Positions 24,048 through 35,000 of a stretch of DNA of 64,000 nucleotides are shown in pieces. The stretch is from DLAJ01 sp023663615. GTDB taxonomy: Bacteria; Bacillota; Clostridia; Lachnospirales; Lachnospiraceae. The notes beneath the pieces are model-generated. The model was not told the origin of the DNA and ran no database searches. It was given only the letters and a program-made list of their open reading frames with translations. Positions within the stretch are counted from its first letter, which is position 1, and every line of letters starts with the position of its first letter. The stretch lies in the NCBI GenBank assembly GCA_023663615.1, contig JAMPHA010000001.1, forward strand, positions 310,001 to 374,000, read 5' to 3'. Position numbers and translations under genes: made by a program.

Positions 24048-26426
24048 ATGTCAAAAAAGAACAGGAGCAGATCCGATAAGAGACAATTACATAAGGATGA
24101 CAGAGGCTCTACTTTAGTCGTTGTGGTTGTGGCAATGCTGTTGCTCTGCGTGCTGGCTACCATCATTTTGTACACCACCTATGTCAACTATACGATCAAG
24201 ACGACGGAGCTGCACTCGACAGACAACTTCTATACCGCCGAGTCCGTGATGGATGAGATCAAGGCGGGATTGGAGCTGGAGGTTTCCAATGCCTATACGA
24301 ACGCATACTTATATGTAATGCAGCACTACAGCGATCCCGGTGACACCGACGGTTCTGTGGGAGAAGTGATGCGGACCGCGGATTTTCAGAGGGTTTATAT
24401 CAACTATCTAAAAAATAAATTTGATCCTGACGGGAATGAGAATCTGGATCCCGAAATGCTGTTTGCTTATTTAGCGGAGGCGCATACGCTGACGGATGGA
24501 GAGGCGGTATTTGCCGCGGACGGATCGAGGGCAAAGCTGGAGCTTGTACCGGAGGACGGCAAGTCGCTGGTTGCTTATTCGGACAGCGTCTGGATCAAGG
24601 GGCTGCGGCTCACCTACACGGATGCGAAGGGCTATGTTGCGGTCATCACGACGGATATTGCCCTGAGGATGCCGAACATGACCTTTGAAGAGCAGAGCAG
24701 TCTGCCGGGCGTGCTTGCTTATTCGCTGATCGCGGATGAAAAGCTGTATTTTGGCGAAGATGAAAGCGGTAACCTGCGAAGCGGCACCTATACGATCAAA
24801 GGCAGCGTGTATGGCGGTGCGCAGGGAATTTTGGTGAGAAACAGTCTGGCGAACTTTGAGGCGGCGGAAGCCGGCGGGTCCTATGTGGTCGTGACCGGCG
24901 GAGACATTGAAGTGTATGGCGGTCAAAATCCGGACGGAACCCATGACGCAGTATTTACGGCAAATGACGCGTCCCTGTGGGCGGACGGGATCATCATAAA
25001 TTCGAGCGAATTGAAGCTGACAGGGGAAAGCCATGTGCAGGATGATCTGACCATCAACGGGCGAAACAGCAGTATTACGTTAGGCGGCGCCTATTACGGA
25101 TTCGGTTATCAGAGCGTGTCAACGGCAGTGCGCACGCCAAAGGACAGCAGTTCCATCCTAGTCAACGGGGCGGGGGTTGCGTTAAATTTTTCGGGTCTGA
25201 CTACGCTTGATCTTGCGGGGCAGGCATACATCGGGACAACGGACGTGGACGAGGACGGCGTGCAGGATACGGGAGGGCTGACGGCGGAAGACGGAACGGT
25301 TTTTGTGAGACCGGATGGGACGCCCTATGACCGGACGGAGAATGCGGATGTGCGCATGGGAGAGTCGATCTCCGTAAAGAGCAATCAGATTGCGTATCTG
25401 GTTCCGCCCGAATGTATCGGCTATATCGGGGACGAGTGCGTACTCGGTTCGAACCCGGTAAGCTTAAACCGGTACCAGGACTATTGGTCACAGCGTGCAG
25501 CGAAGGGAATACCGGATAATGTTCCGGACGTCGATCTGTCAAAGATGGAGCCGGGCGAAGGCGTTGCGCCGATGACGCTGAGCGATTACGGCGCAGGGTG
25601 GCAGAAGGTGTTCTACCAGGCTGCGGGGGCAGGAAACAACGCATGGGTGTATTACTATCTGACCTTTGATTCCGCGGCGCAGGCAAATGCGTTTTTTGCA
25701 GATTATTACACCCGGTACCAGGATAAATGGATCAACGACTATCTGAAGAATTATTTAAGTTCTTATTCGGTGCCGGCGTCCATTGAAAAGCTGAACCTTG
25801 CCGGAAATGCGGTTTACTATGATGCGGAGGCAGACAAGTACATTCTTCAGCCCGCAAGCGCGACGGATGAGATCGGGGATGTGCTGGCGCTTTTGTCGGA
25901 GTATGAGGGATATTCGAATAATTATAAGGCACTCAACACCAATCTGACGACGAATTATGCGGCGCTGACGGATGAGCAGATCGCCAGGGCGTCCGTGTTC
26001 CAGAATATCGTGGATGTGGATGGGCTGCGCGACTATATGGGAGCGGATTTCAAGGAAGTGATCGCAACAGGCGGGCAGAAAGCGGTACTGATTGACAATG
26101 CTGCGGACGGAAGTGTTTATCCGATCCCGGATGACCCCACGATCAAGGTGGTCATTGCGACGGGGGATGTGCGGGTTAGCCATAACTATAAAGGGATGAT
26201 CCTTTCCGGCGGACGGATTTTTGTGGTAAACGATGTATGGATCGAGCCGGATCCCGATGCGGTCAGTCTTGCCCTGCAGGCGGATAACGGGCGGCTGCTG
26301 AATTGCTTCTGGGAAGGAAGAGCCATTGCGGGGACGCCGGGCGCCACGCCGACGCCGGGGGCGGAAGAGCCCGATGTGGTCGCGGCGGATGAGCTGGTCG
26401 TTTACCGCAATTGGAAGAAAGATTAG
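24048..26426 (+). CDS. PilX-like large minor prepilin with repeat-rich head
   Basis: 792 residues. After a basic N-terminus, the segment RGSTLVVVVVAMLLLCVLATIILYTTYVNY matches the PilX/PilW style N-terminus: a Gly cleavage site and a hydrophobic helix, but with Val, not Glu, at mature position 5. The head contains GTYTIKGSVYGGAQGILVRN, GGDIEVYGGQNPDGTHD and GRNSSITLGGAYYGFG, suggesting stacked beta strands or a beta-helix. The C-terminus is a P/T/G linker. ATG 24048 has AGGAGG 6 nt upstream; an earlier in-frame GTG (24030) lacks one. Lack of Glu5 fits a tip-located or non-polymerising subunit. Confidence 0.72.
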   Translation: MSKKNRSRSDKRQLHKDDRGSTLVVVVVAMLLLCVLATIILYTTYVNYTIKTTELHSTDNFYTAESVMDEIKAGLELEVSNAYTNAYLYVMQHYSDPGDTDGSVGEVMRTADFQRVYINYLKNKFDPDGNENLDPEMLFAYLAEAHTLTDGEAVFAADGSRAKLELVPEDGKSLVAYSDSVWIKGLRLTYTDAKGYVAVITTDIALRMPNMTFEEQSSLPGVLAYSLIADEKLYFGEDESGNLRSGTYTIKGSVYGGAQGILVRNSLANFEAAEAGGSYVVVTGGDIEVYGGQNPDGTHDAVFTANDASLWADGIIINSSELKLTGESHVQDDLTINGRNSSITLGGAYYGFGYQSVSTAVRTPKDSSSILVNGAGVALNFSGLTTLDLAGQAYIGTTDVDEDGVQDTGGLTAEDGTVFVRPDGTPYDRTENADVRMGESISVKSNQIAYLVPPECIGYIGDECVLGSNPVSLNRYQDYWSQRAAKGIPDNVPDVDLSKMEPGEGVAPMTLSDYGAGWQKVFYQAAGAGNNAWVYYYLTFDSAAQANAFFADYYTRYQDKWINDYLKNYLSSYSVPASIEKLNLAGNAVYYDAEADKYILQPASATDEIGDVLALLSEYEGYSNNYKALNTNLTTNYAALTDEQIARASVFQNIVDVDGLRDYMGADFKEVIATGGQKAVLIDNAADGSVYPIPDDPTIKVVIATGDVRVSHNYKGMILSGGRIFVVNDVWIEPDPDAVSLALQADNGRLLNCFWEGRAIAGTPGATPTPGAEEPDVVAADELVVYRNWKKD

Positions 26427-26441
26427 GAAGGAATGACGGTT

Positions 26442-27011
26442 ATGAGAGATGAGAGAGGGTTCTCACTGGTGGAGCTGATCGTTGTCATTGCCATCATTTC
26501 CATCATCGGGAGCGGCGCATACAGTATGCTTGGAATGATGAGCGGCAAATATGCGAAAGAGAGCGCGACAAAGACGCAGGCGGCGCTTTCCCAGACGAAG
26601 GTTGCCGCGATGAGCAAGTCGAAGGGCGCGGCGCTCTATGATGTTTATATCCGCATTTATGAAGACGCCGGCGGTTCGATCTACATAGACAGTGTGACAG
26701 GGCGCGGCACGGCGGAAGAATTTCAGACGACCGAAAAAGTCGGGAATACCAAGGTGACGGTCAGAGCCGTGAAGGGAAGACTCGGCACGGAAGCGGCCGA
26801 TACGACGGTGACGCTTGACGGCACAAATGAGATCATTATCGCATTTAACAGGGCGAACGGCGCCTTTAATGAGGCGGCGGATCTGGCAGGCGGAAGCGTT
26901 GCAAAAGAAGACAATGTATATTGGAAGCGGATCATTTTTTCACAGGGCAGTGTAGAATATGTGCTGGAACTGGTACCGGTCACAGGTAAATTTTCTTTGA
27001 CGAGGAATTGA
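26442..27011 (+). CDS. Minor prepilin-like protein (GspH/FimT type)
   Basis: 189 residues. The leader is only six residues (MRDERG), followed by FSLVELIVVIAIISIIGSGAYSML with Glu at mature position 5. The head (~150 residues) resembles GspH/FimT-type pseudopilins in size and in the following KTQAALSQTKVAAMSKSKGAALYDVYI segment. An in-frame ATG at 26433 lies only 2 nt from the GGAAGG ribosome site, so ATG 26442 is preferred. Its stop at 27011 adjoins the next start region. Confidence 0.82.
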   Translation: MRDERGFSLVELIVVIAIISIIGSGAYSMLGMMSGKYAKESATKTQAALSQTKVAAMSKSKGAALYDVYIRIYEDAGGSIYIDSVTGRGTAEEFQTTEKVGNTKVTVRAVKGRLGTEAADTTVTLDGTNEIIIAFNRANGAFNEAADLAGGSVAKEDNVYWKRIIFSQGSVEYVLELVPVTGKFSLTRN

Positions 27012-27013
27012 CA

Positions 27014-28828
27014 TTGGAACAAAAAAGAATGCGTAAAAAGAAAAATTTCATAGTGTGCGGTAACGAGGGCTTGAGCCTGATAGAGGTCATCATTGCGCTC
27101 GCCATCATGTCCATCGTGCTGACCGTGGCGCTCCAATTGGTCTTGAGCGGAACGAAGATGTTCACAAAGACGAATGAGAGCGTGGACGCGCAGACGGAGG
27201 CGCAGCTTTTGGAGAGCCAGCTCAATAACCTGATCGTGGATGCGGAGTATTCCGTGTACGCCTGTGAGAGCGCCGATCCCGCTGTGCCGGTGACGGATAC
27301 GGCAAGCGGCTTTTCCGCAGACGCCTATATTAAAGTGTTTAATCAATCGCTTGCTTATTATATTGCGTGGGATAGAGCAGACGAGAAGGTCTACTATTTA
27401 GAGAAAAAAGTAACGGATGGCAGTGTGGAGGAATTGACCGAGGCAGAAAAGGGCGGTTTTGGGGACTGGTATCTGATGGGCGAGGGCATTGTCGGTTTTT
27501 CGCCGGATTCCTCCCATATCGCGGAGAAGCAGCGGCTTGTCACGGTAACGATCAACGTGAAAAAGGGTCAGGTAAACTATGAGACTATCCAGAATATCTC
27601 CCTGCGCAATAACGTGCTGGAATCCAACGATTTAGGGGAGATTTATCAGGACGAGGAAGTGGAGCGGGGCGAGACGGTCACGGCGGTGCAAATATCACCG
27701 CAGGCGCCTGCCGTCAACCGCGGCTCTTCCGTAGAGTTCCAGGCATTGGTAAAGAGCGGCGGCAGTGCGGCGGCATCGCAGGAGGTAGAATGGAAAGTGA
27801 CCGGTAATCTTTCTTCCGGGACGACCATTGACAGCAGCGGTAAGCTGAGCGTGGCGGCGGATGAGAGCGCGGCGGTACTTACCGTGACGGCGACCGCAAA
27901 GGGAACGGACGTTTACGGGCAGACGAGCGTCGCGATCCCGATGATCAGCGGCGTGGTGGTAACGACGGGTGATACCGTGCTGCCGGCTGGAGGAAGGGGA
28001 TATTTTTCGGCGCAGGTTGTCGGATTAAACTTAAATAGCGAAGCGCGCGAAGTACTCTGGTCAGTGGAGCCTGTCGTGACAGGGGTTTCGATCAGCGGCA
28101 GCGGCGTGCTGACCATCGCTTCCGGCGTGACGCCGGGGACGGTCATTACCGTGCGCGCGACGGCGCGCGTAACGGCGGCTGACGCGTCTCCCGTATCGGG
28201 GACCTGCGTGGTGACGATCAGCGAAGTGGGGACGGGCGGACCGCACATCACAACGAATACAGGGGATTATTATTTAACAAGAAACGGCGGATTACAGCTG
28301 AATGTCAGCGGGGAGAGCCGGAATGTGGTATGGTCCATCGTGGATGACGGCGGATTGGGAAATAAAGTCAGTGTTTCGGCGTCGGGCGTGGTATCTGCCG
28401 CGCAGGACATTGATTTCACACAGGAATATACGATCAAGGTAAAGGCGGTTCCGGTGGGAGGAACGTTGTCAGAGGCGATCGTCCAGACGATCACGCTGCC
28501 GAGAGTTTCGCTTACCTATGATCAGAACTATACGGTCACGCTGCCGGGGAGCTCGCAGCCGCTTGAACAGACGGGGCCTTACATCGTACCGCGCGGAGGA
28601 ATCTGCCGGATACCGTATACATTGGAAGGACTAAAAAATACAGGCGATCTTTCCGTATCCTGTACGCCTTCGTTTTCGAGCCAGTCGGGCACGTTCATGT
28701 ACTGCACCGGTTCGGAGCTGGTGATCATCGCAGGAAACGGCATGAGCGCGCAGGAGCTTGCGGTAACGGTGAGTCTGATCGACAATGCGACCGTGCGCAG
28801 CACGATCAACGTGCAGGTGACGGATTGA
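27014..28828 (+). CDS. Minor prepilin with bacterial Ig-like (BIG2) domains
   Basis: About 604 residues. Prepilin leader ends at a Gly, with mature LSLIEVIIALAIMSIVLTVALQLVL and Glu at position 5 (PilW/GspJ-like). From residue ~215 onward come repeated Ig-like modules: VTAVQISPQAPAVNRGSSVEFQA, VEWKVTGN, SGKLSVAADESAAVLTVTATAKG, then SREVLW-type and SGVVSAAQDI segments, characteristic of BIG2 adhesion domains. Such a fusion places adhesive domains on the pilus. The start is uncertain: TTG 27014 has AGGA about 8 nt upstream; TTG 27008 and ATG 27029 are alternatives. Confidence 0.78.
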   Translation: MEQKRMRKKKNFIVCGNEGLSLIEVIIALAIMSIVLTVALQLVLSGTKMFTKTNESVDAQTEAQLLESQLNNLIVDAEYSVYACESADPAVPVTDTASGFSADAYIKVFNQSLAYYIAWDRADEKVYYLEKKVTDGSVEELTEAEKGGFGDWYLMGEGIVGFSPDSSHIAEKQRLVTVTINVKKGQVNYETIQNISLRNNVLESNDLGEIYQDEEVERGETVTAVQISPQAPAVNRGSSVEFQALVKSGGSAAASQEVEWKVTGNLSSGTTIDSSGKLSVAADESAAVLTVTATAKGTDVYGQTSVAIPMISGVVVTTGDTVLPAGGRGYFSAQVVGLNLNSEAREVLWSVEPVVTGVSISGSGVLTIASGVTPGTVITVRATARVTAADASPVSGTCVVTISEVGTGGPHITTNTGDYYLTRNGGLQLNVSGESRNVVWSIVDDGGLGNKVSVSASGVVSAAQDIDFTQEYTIKVKAVPVGGTLSEAIVQTITLPRVSLTYDQNYTVTLPGSSQPLEQTGPYIVPRGGICRIPYTLEGLKNTGDLSVSCTPSFSSQSGTFMYCTGSELVIIAGNGMSAQELAVTVSLIDNATVRSTINVQVTD

Positions 28829-28846
28829 GGAAAGATTAAGTGAAGA

Positions 28847-28964
28847 TTGAGTAAAGTCCGCCGTGCGATGGCGGGGATGTGACAGATGGGGTAAAGCCGC
28901 CGTGCGATGGCGGGGTGTGACAGATTGAGTAAAGTCCGCCGTGCGATGGCGGGTGTGTGTCAGA
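28847..28964 (+). repeat. Three tandem 38-40 nt repeats, each with a hairpin
   Basis: Units at 28847-28886, 28887-28924 and 28925-28964 share GTAAAG(T)CCGCC, GTGCGATGGCGGG and GTG(T)GACAGA-like parts. Each contains a 5-bp hairpin CCGCC/GGCGG with loop GTGCGAT. They lie between the Ig-domain prepilin stop and the giant gene's ribosome site, with further degenerate GATTGAG/GATTAAG units just before. No spacers separate the units. Confidence 0.85.
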
Positions 28965-29010
28965 GTAGGTAACGGGTCAGTCGGGGATTTCCTTGAAAGG
29001 GGAGACAGCC

Positions 29011-32000
29011 ATGAAAAAGAAAAATCAGAATGTGATGAAAGTGGTCGCAGCCGCTTTGGCTGTGGTGGTAGCGGTAACGACCGTACTGCATAACGACGAG
29101 AGGCTGATGGCGAGGGAAACGTTCAGCGGTCTCCAGACCATGCTTGATAATAACCAGCAGCTGACCATCGTGGAGATCGTGGATGATTTTAGCGAGTCCT
29201 CGATGGGGTATCTTTTTAGCGGCGTGGAGCCCTATAATGTGAGAGAGGCGAAGCGGAACGAGGAAATGGACGATCTGATCGACGAGCTTCTCACGAAAGG
29301 TCTGCTCACGACGGGAGATACGGACGACTGGAATTCCTATCCGCTGCGTTATGAGATCATTGATACCTTATATTCTGATTATGCGAACGACCGGGATATT
29401 TTGCAGAATGAGGATTATCGTCAGCAGGGAGAAGAGGCGGCGACGCTGAGCGGGTATTATGTGCCGATCGACAGTGGAACTGCCAACGGCGAAAGGGCGT
29501 TTTATCGCTGTAAAGAAGACGACTACAAGAAGATGCAGACTATGACGCCGGCAGCGTTAAGGGGAGCGGCGGATCAGATCAGGGAATCTTATGCACCGGA
29601 GCTGGAAGGGGAGGATGCTCTTCCGGATGGTTATGAGATAAAAGCCGGTGATGGCTATCAGTATTTCCAGTTTATCGTAGGTGATCCGAAAGACGCGGCA
29701 GTGCCGCAGAGCAGTACAGGCAGAACCATGCCTGCGGGCGGCACGGATGAAGGTGATGTTGAAGAGCCAGACGAAGGTGATGTTGAAGAGTCGGACGGGA
29801 AGCCCATGGACGGGGAAGAGAATCCGCCGGAGAATGGCAGTACGCCGTCGGCTGATGATGATACGCCGGAAAATGGCAGTACGCCGTCGGCTGATACAGA
29901 AAATGTAAGCAGTAATAATACAGACGGTAATAATACAGACGGTAATAACCCGAAGAATGAAGATATAGACGGCGAAGATATAGACGGCGAAGATATTGGC
30001 AGTGAAGATATTGGCGGGGATGGGACAGAAGTCTCGTCCATGGTCATCTATGTAGAATTTGACGAGAAGAATAGCGTTTTAGTGGCATCTACCAGCGATA
30101 TGGCAGGATTTTCGGCATTGGAGTCGGAATCGGCATCGCAGAACGATGAACCGGAAACGCCAACGGAACCGGAACCGACACAGGAGCCGGAAACGCCAAC
30201 GGAGCCGGAACCGACGCAGGAGCCGGAGAAACCAACGGAGCCGGAACCGACGCAGGAACCGGAAACGCCAACGGAGCCGGAACCGACGCAGAAACCGGAA
30301 ACACCAACGGAGCCGGAACCGACACAGGAGCCGGAAACGCCAACGGAATCGAATAATGACGATCCAGATAAAACAGATGATGGCAATCTGGATGATACCG
30401 ATCCAGATGATTTAGACCTAGATAATGAAGCCCCAGATGATGAAAACAAAGATGATGAAGACCCCGATGGTGAAAACAAAACCGAAGTCTCCATCACCTA
30501 TCATTGGGAAGATGCGCCTGCCTGTGGCGATGATGAGACATTAAAAGACAGCGACGGAAACACGCACGCATTAGCAAATCCGGAAGATTGGAATACGAGC
30601 GTGACGCTGGAAGCGTCAGAAGAGTCAGAAGACTCCTGTTTCTATACGGTAAACTCGGAGTATGGAGAGGGCATGACGCTTGATTTGTGTGCCGGCGATC
30701 AGGTGCTGGGAACTTATACATTCTCCGGCTGGCATCTTTCCGGTGAAGTTGTGACGGAAATAGAGATCACGGAAGAGACGGAAAATCTGGAGCTGACGGG
30801 CAAGTGGACTTATGAGCCCAAGGAAGAACGCAGTATTACCATTACCTATGAGTGGATATTGGAGGAAGAAGAGGAAGGGACGCTGCCGTCCGGCGTAACG
30901 ATCTCAAATATCGTGCTGAAAAGCGAGATTCAGACGTTTGGTCTGTCCGGAGAGTCAGAGGAAGAGATTTCCTGTCCGGAGGGCGAAGAAGTTTTAGTTA
31001 CGGGTGAAGAGCCTGCCTATTACACCGTAGATGAGGACTTTGTAGAAGGAGCAGAGTTTGTTGCCCTTGATGAGGAGGGGCATGAGATCGGAACCTGTAC
31101 GTTCCAGGGATGGAAGATTGATAATGAAGGGGATGTGCGGGAAGGAGAGATCGAGTTATATAGCGACACTACGTTCGTTGGCGTGATGCTGTTTACGGCG
31201 AATACCCATACGCTTAGCTATAGCTTTGAATTTCCGTGGACCGGGGTAACAGGAGCGGATGGGAAGACACAGTATTTCAATGATGGCAAGGGAGTAGATA
31301 ACGGGATAACAATACCTGCCAATACTTCTTTGACAGGAACGGATGCGGACAACAAAGACCTTAGTATAATGCTGGCTAGAGGGGGCTGTTTGCTTTTTGG
31401 AAGTGTTGGGGATTATACGAGCAATGTTGGCTATAGGGATCTTTCTGTGCCTACTGATAATAACGCCTATCATGAGAATGACACTTGTACCGTAGATGGA
31501 ACGTATAAAGAAGGCGATATGGTCATCGTGGCGGCAAAGCAAACGATTAACGGGGGGGATGTTTTTGTCCCTGTTGGAACATTGACCTTTTCCGGGTGGC
31601 TCAATCCGACGACGAACAAACCATTCGCGAGCGATGCCCTAACGATGTCGATGCCGAACAATGACGTTACCATAACGGGAGAATGGACGTTTACCGGTGC
31701 CCAAAAGTGTAACATTCAATATGAGTGGCGGCTTTATGAAGAAAATGCAGATGGAGAAGTTACATATAATGAGAACGTATTTGAAAACGTTACCCCTGAT
31801 GAAAATAGTAATTTGATTTATTTGGGCGACAATGCGGTAACGCTCCCCAATGGCGTTGAGCTTGCGGGAGGCTATTATGAGGGAAATATCAAACTGCCGG
31901 AAGTGGATGGCGAATGGTATCAAGGGGCGGACTATCCGCTGGATACGACCTTTACAGAGGGAACGAAGGTTTATGTTTTAGATAGTGAGGCGAATGATAA

Positions 32001-35000
32001 GGAGCTGGTCGGCACCTATATTTTCAGGGGATGGAAGATCGAGAAAGGAGCTACGGGAAGCATTGAAAATGCACTGGATTTGACCCCCGTTGAGCTGCAA
32101 AACGGTATCCGATTAGAGACGGGGACAGTGAATATTTACGGCATATGGGAGTACCAGCCAGAGGCGACCGCCAATGTGATCGCCGGAACCGGACGCGCTT
32201 ATGTCTATGTGAATGACACCATTCATAATAATGACTGGTTCCGTTACTATGTTCTGGGATTAGATGAAGACGAATATAGCAAAGTCAACATCAGAGTTGT
32301 GACCTATCTGGCGGACGGATCCGCTAAGCGCGCATACGGTTACAAAGCGGAAGAGGACTGCCCGACGCTGGCGGATGCAATTCAAAAAGCGGATCTGGTA
32401 TATCTGAATACGGACGGCGTATATACGAACGAGGAAGGAAGCGTAGAATCCTTTAGCGGGCGGCTTTCTGCGGATAATGCCAAAGCACTGCTTGCACGGG
32501 CGTGCAACGCGGAAAGAAAATCGCGCCTGGCGGTCATTCTGGATGGCAGTGTGCGGAATAATACCGTCGATGATAATGTGAAAAAAGTAAGAACCATTCT
32601 GCTTCAGGAGGATATTGGCGAAGCGTATCAGTCGCTGGATGGCGATACGATCACCTATGATTCTGCATACACGGCAACGGGGTGGCAGATTCTTGCGGCG
32701 CAGGTAGATGATGCCGTCAAGAATAACGGTAATTTCGTGCATGACAATATTTATTGTGTCAGTGACAGGAGAGCGGATTTCCGTAACACAACCTATTCGG
32801 ATGAGCGTTTTTCTGCCGTCAATAAGGAGCTGATGCCGGCGCTGGCAAATGCCGATTTTGAAAACCGGTTTACGGACAATGTGACAGATGCGGGCTTTGC
32901 GGAGGTTTATCAGGCAATCCAGAAGGAGAATTATGAGCGTGCGCGTAACGGCGGGCAGGCGTCGCTGGACGAGTATGTCATGCCAGCGACTGCGGTTGCC
33001 TACATATTGAATTACCGGGATTATGATCCGATCATTTATAAAGACCAGATTCGTGTATTAGAGCTGGAGCCGTGCAGGGATTATCGGTATTATTATGATG
33101 AGCTGGATCACCCGTCAGCGGAGGAGGAGTTAGCCAAAAAGAAGGCATTTGCGACCGATTGGGCACAGGATTTTCTTGCTAAATTGGATGCAGATCCGAA
33201 TGCGATCACGATTGACGGCATGACGACGTCGGAGTTCTGTGGAAAGATCATGGACATTTATGAGGAATACGATGTTATTTACATCGGTTCGAATAATAGA
33301 CTCTTAAAACAGCAGACCGATGAAGGCGCGTTAAGATGGATGCCGGGTACTTACAGCGGAACGGTTTCCAGAAGAAAGCAGTATGATGAGAGAACCCTGT
33401 ATACTTATCATGACGGGAACTGGTATGAATCAAAAGCGGTCAGTGCGGAACAGCAGGAATATCTTCTTGAAAATGGACCGACGATCGATATTGGCGATGG
33501 TTGGTGCTGGAAATGGGATTCCAACACCAGAACGTGGACAAAGCTGACCACTTGGGATGGAGATGCTCCGACATGGGATGTATGGGGCGGAAATTATCAT
33601 TATAATCCTCAGACGGGGAAATGGTATGAGAAACGTTATGATTTTGGTGAGGAGGTACTTCTGCCAAACGGAATTCCAGAGGAATTTTTCCTGGATGGAA
33701 ACAATGCGGATGATTCCACATGGCGGTGGAGAGTCGCAGGCGGCGACTGGATCAATGGTCAATATTTGACGCATGAGGCGGGATGGTATCATAAGGTATA
33801 CGCGCCTGCGGTCACTTATACGGTCTACGCGGATTCGAATATGGACGGTATGCTGTATACCCATGTGGGAGATAAGATGTCCGGGATATATGCCTCGGAT
33901 TATACAGGGCACCTTGAGAATGAGTCGGCTTACGGATTCCGCAGCTCCGGCAATGATATTCTGGATACGCAGGTGGAGGAACTGATCGATTACTTAAAGG
34001 GAGGCAGTCTGGTCATTCTTTCTTCCGACTTTATGACGCAGAATGAGAATGGAAAGGACGTGATTAACAGTTCTGATATGACCTATCCGACGGCGCATGG
34101 TGCGGGTCACGGTATCTTAGACACGTCTTCCTATGTCTATCAGTTTGTGCGGTCATGCTTTGAGCGGGAGGCAGACGGCAGTGATGTGCCGCGCTACGCG
34201 AATCTGATCGTGGAAGATTATGGAAACGGAGAGTTAAAGGATACAGAGGCGTTTGTGGAGGCGCTCAATCAGCAGAAAGTAACGCTGAACCTGTATGCGA
34301 TGCCGACGCCGTATGGTTATGAGGAATGTGCGGTTTCCAGTACGTCGGGAACCATCGTGAACAAATGGAATGGTCAGAACGAGACCTACAACCGGGATTA
34401 TGATCATGCAGTTACCCGGATTGACGAGGATACCCGTTCCATGCTGCAAGCGGAGTCCGACGGAAGATATTATCTGAATTATGAGTTTATGATCGGGAAC
34501 CTAAGTGCGGTTGCGCCATTGACAACGCGGTATCATGTGCAGCTTTTCTTAGATTCAAACAGCGACGGTATTTACAATACGGCGTCGGAAGAGCTAAGCG
34601 ACATCACGGTGATCAATGCACAGACCGGGGAAGTGTTGGAGCGGGTGAACGGCAGGTATCAGCTCCAGATGAATGTGCCTTACCGTGTGCGCAGGGAGCT
34701 GCCGGACGGATATATCGGCTGTATCGGCTGGAAACTGATGGTAACGCAGAACGGCAACGAGCATATTCATGATTCGGTAACGGGTTTGACGGCAGTGGCG
34801 GTTCAGCCGGGGTACAGTGATGAGGTGAATCCGGCGACAGGAAAGAAGATTATTCATGTATTGCAGATTACGCCGAATGATTATGGAAATAAAATGGATC
34901 TGGAAATTCAGACGGATTTATCAAAAGCGGCGGAAGGAAACGGGAACTTTGACGAGGAATGGTATGAACTGCTGACGAATCTGCCGGATTTTGAGATTGA

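Noticed and set aside
28847..28964. CRISPR array
   Set aside because: The three units abut each other with no spacers, and no cas genes are present.
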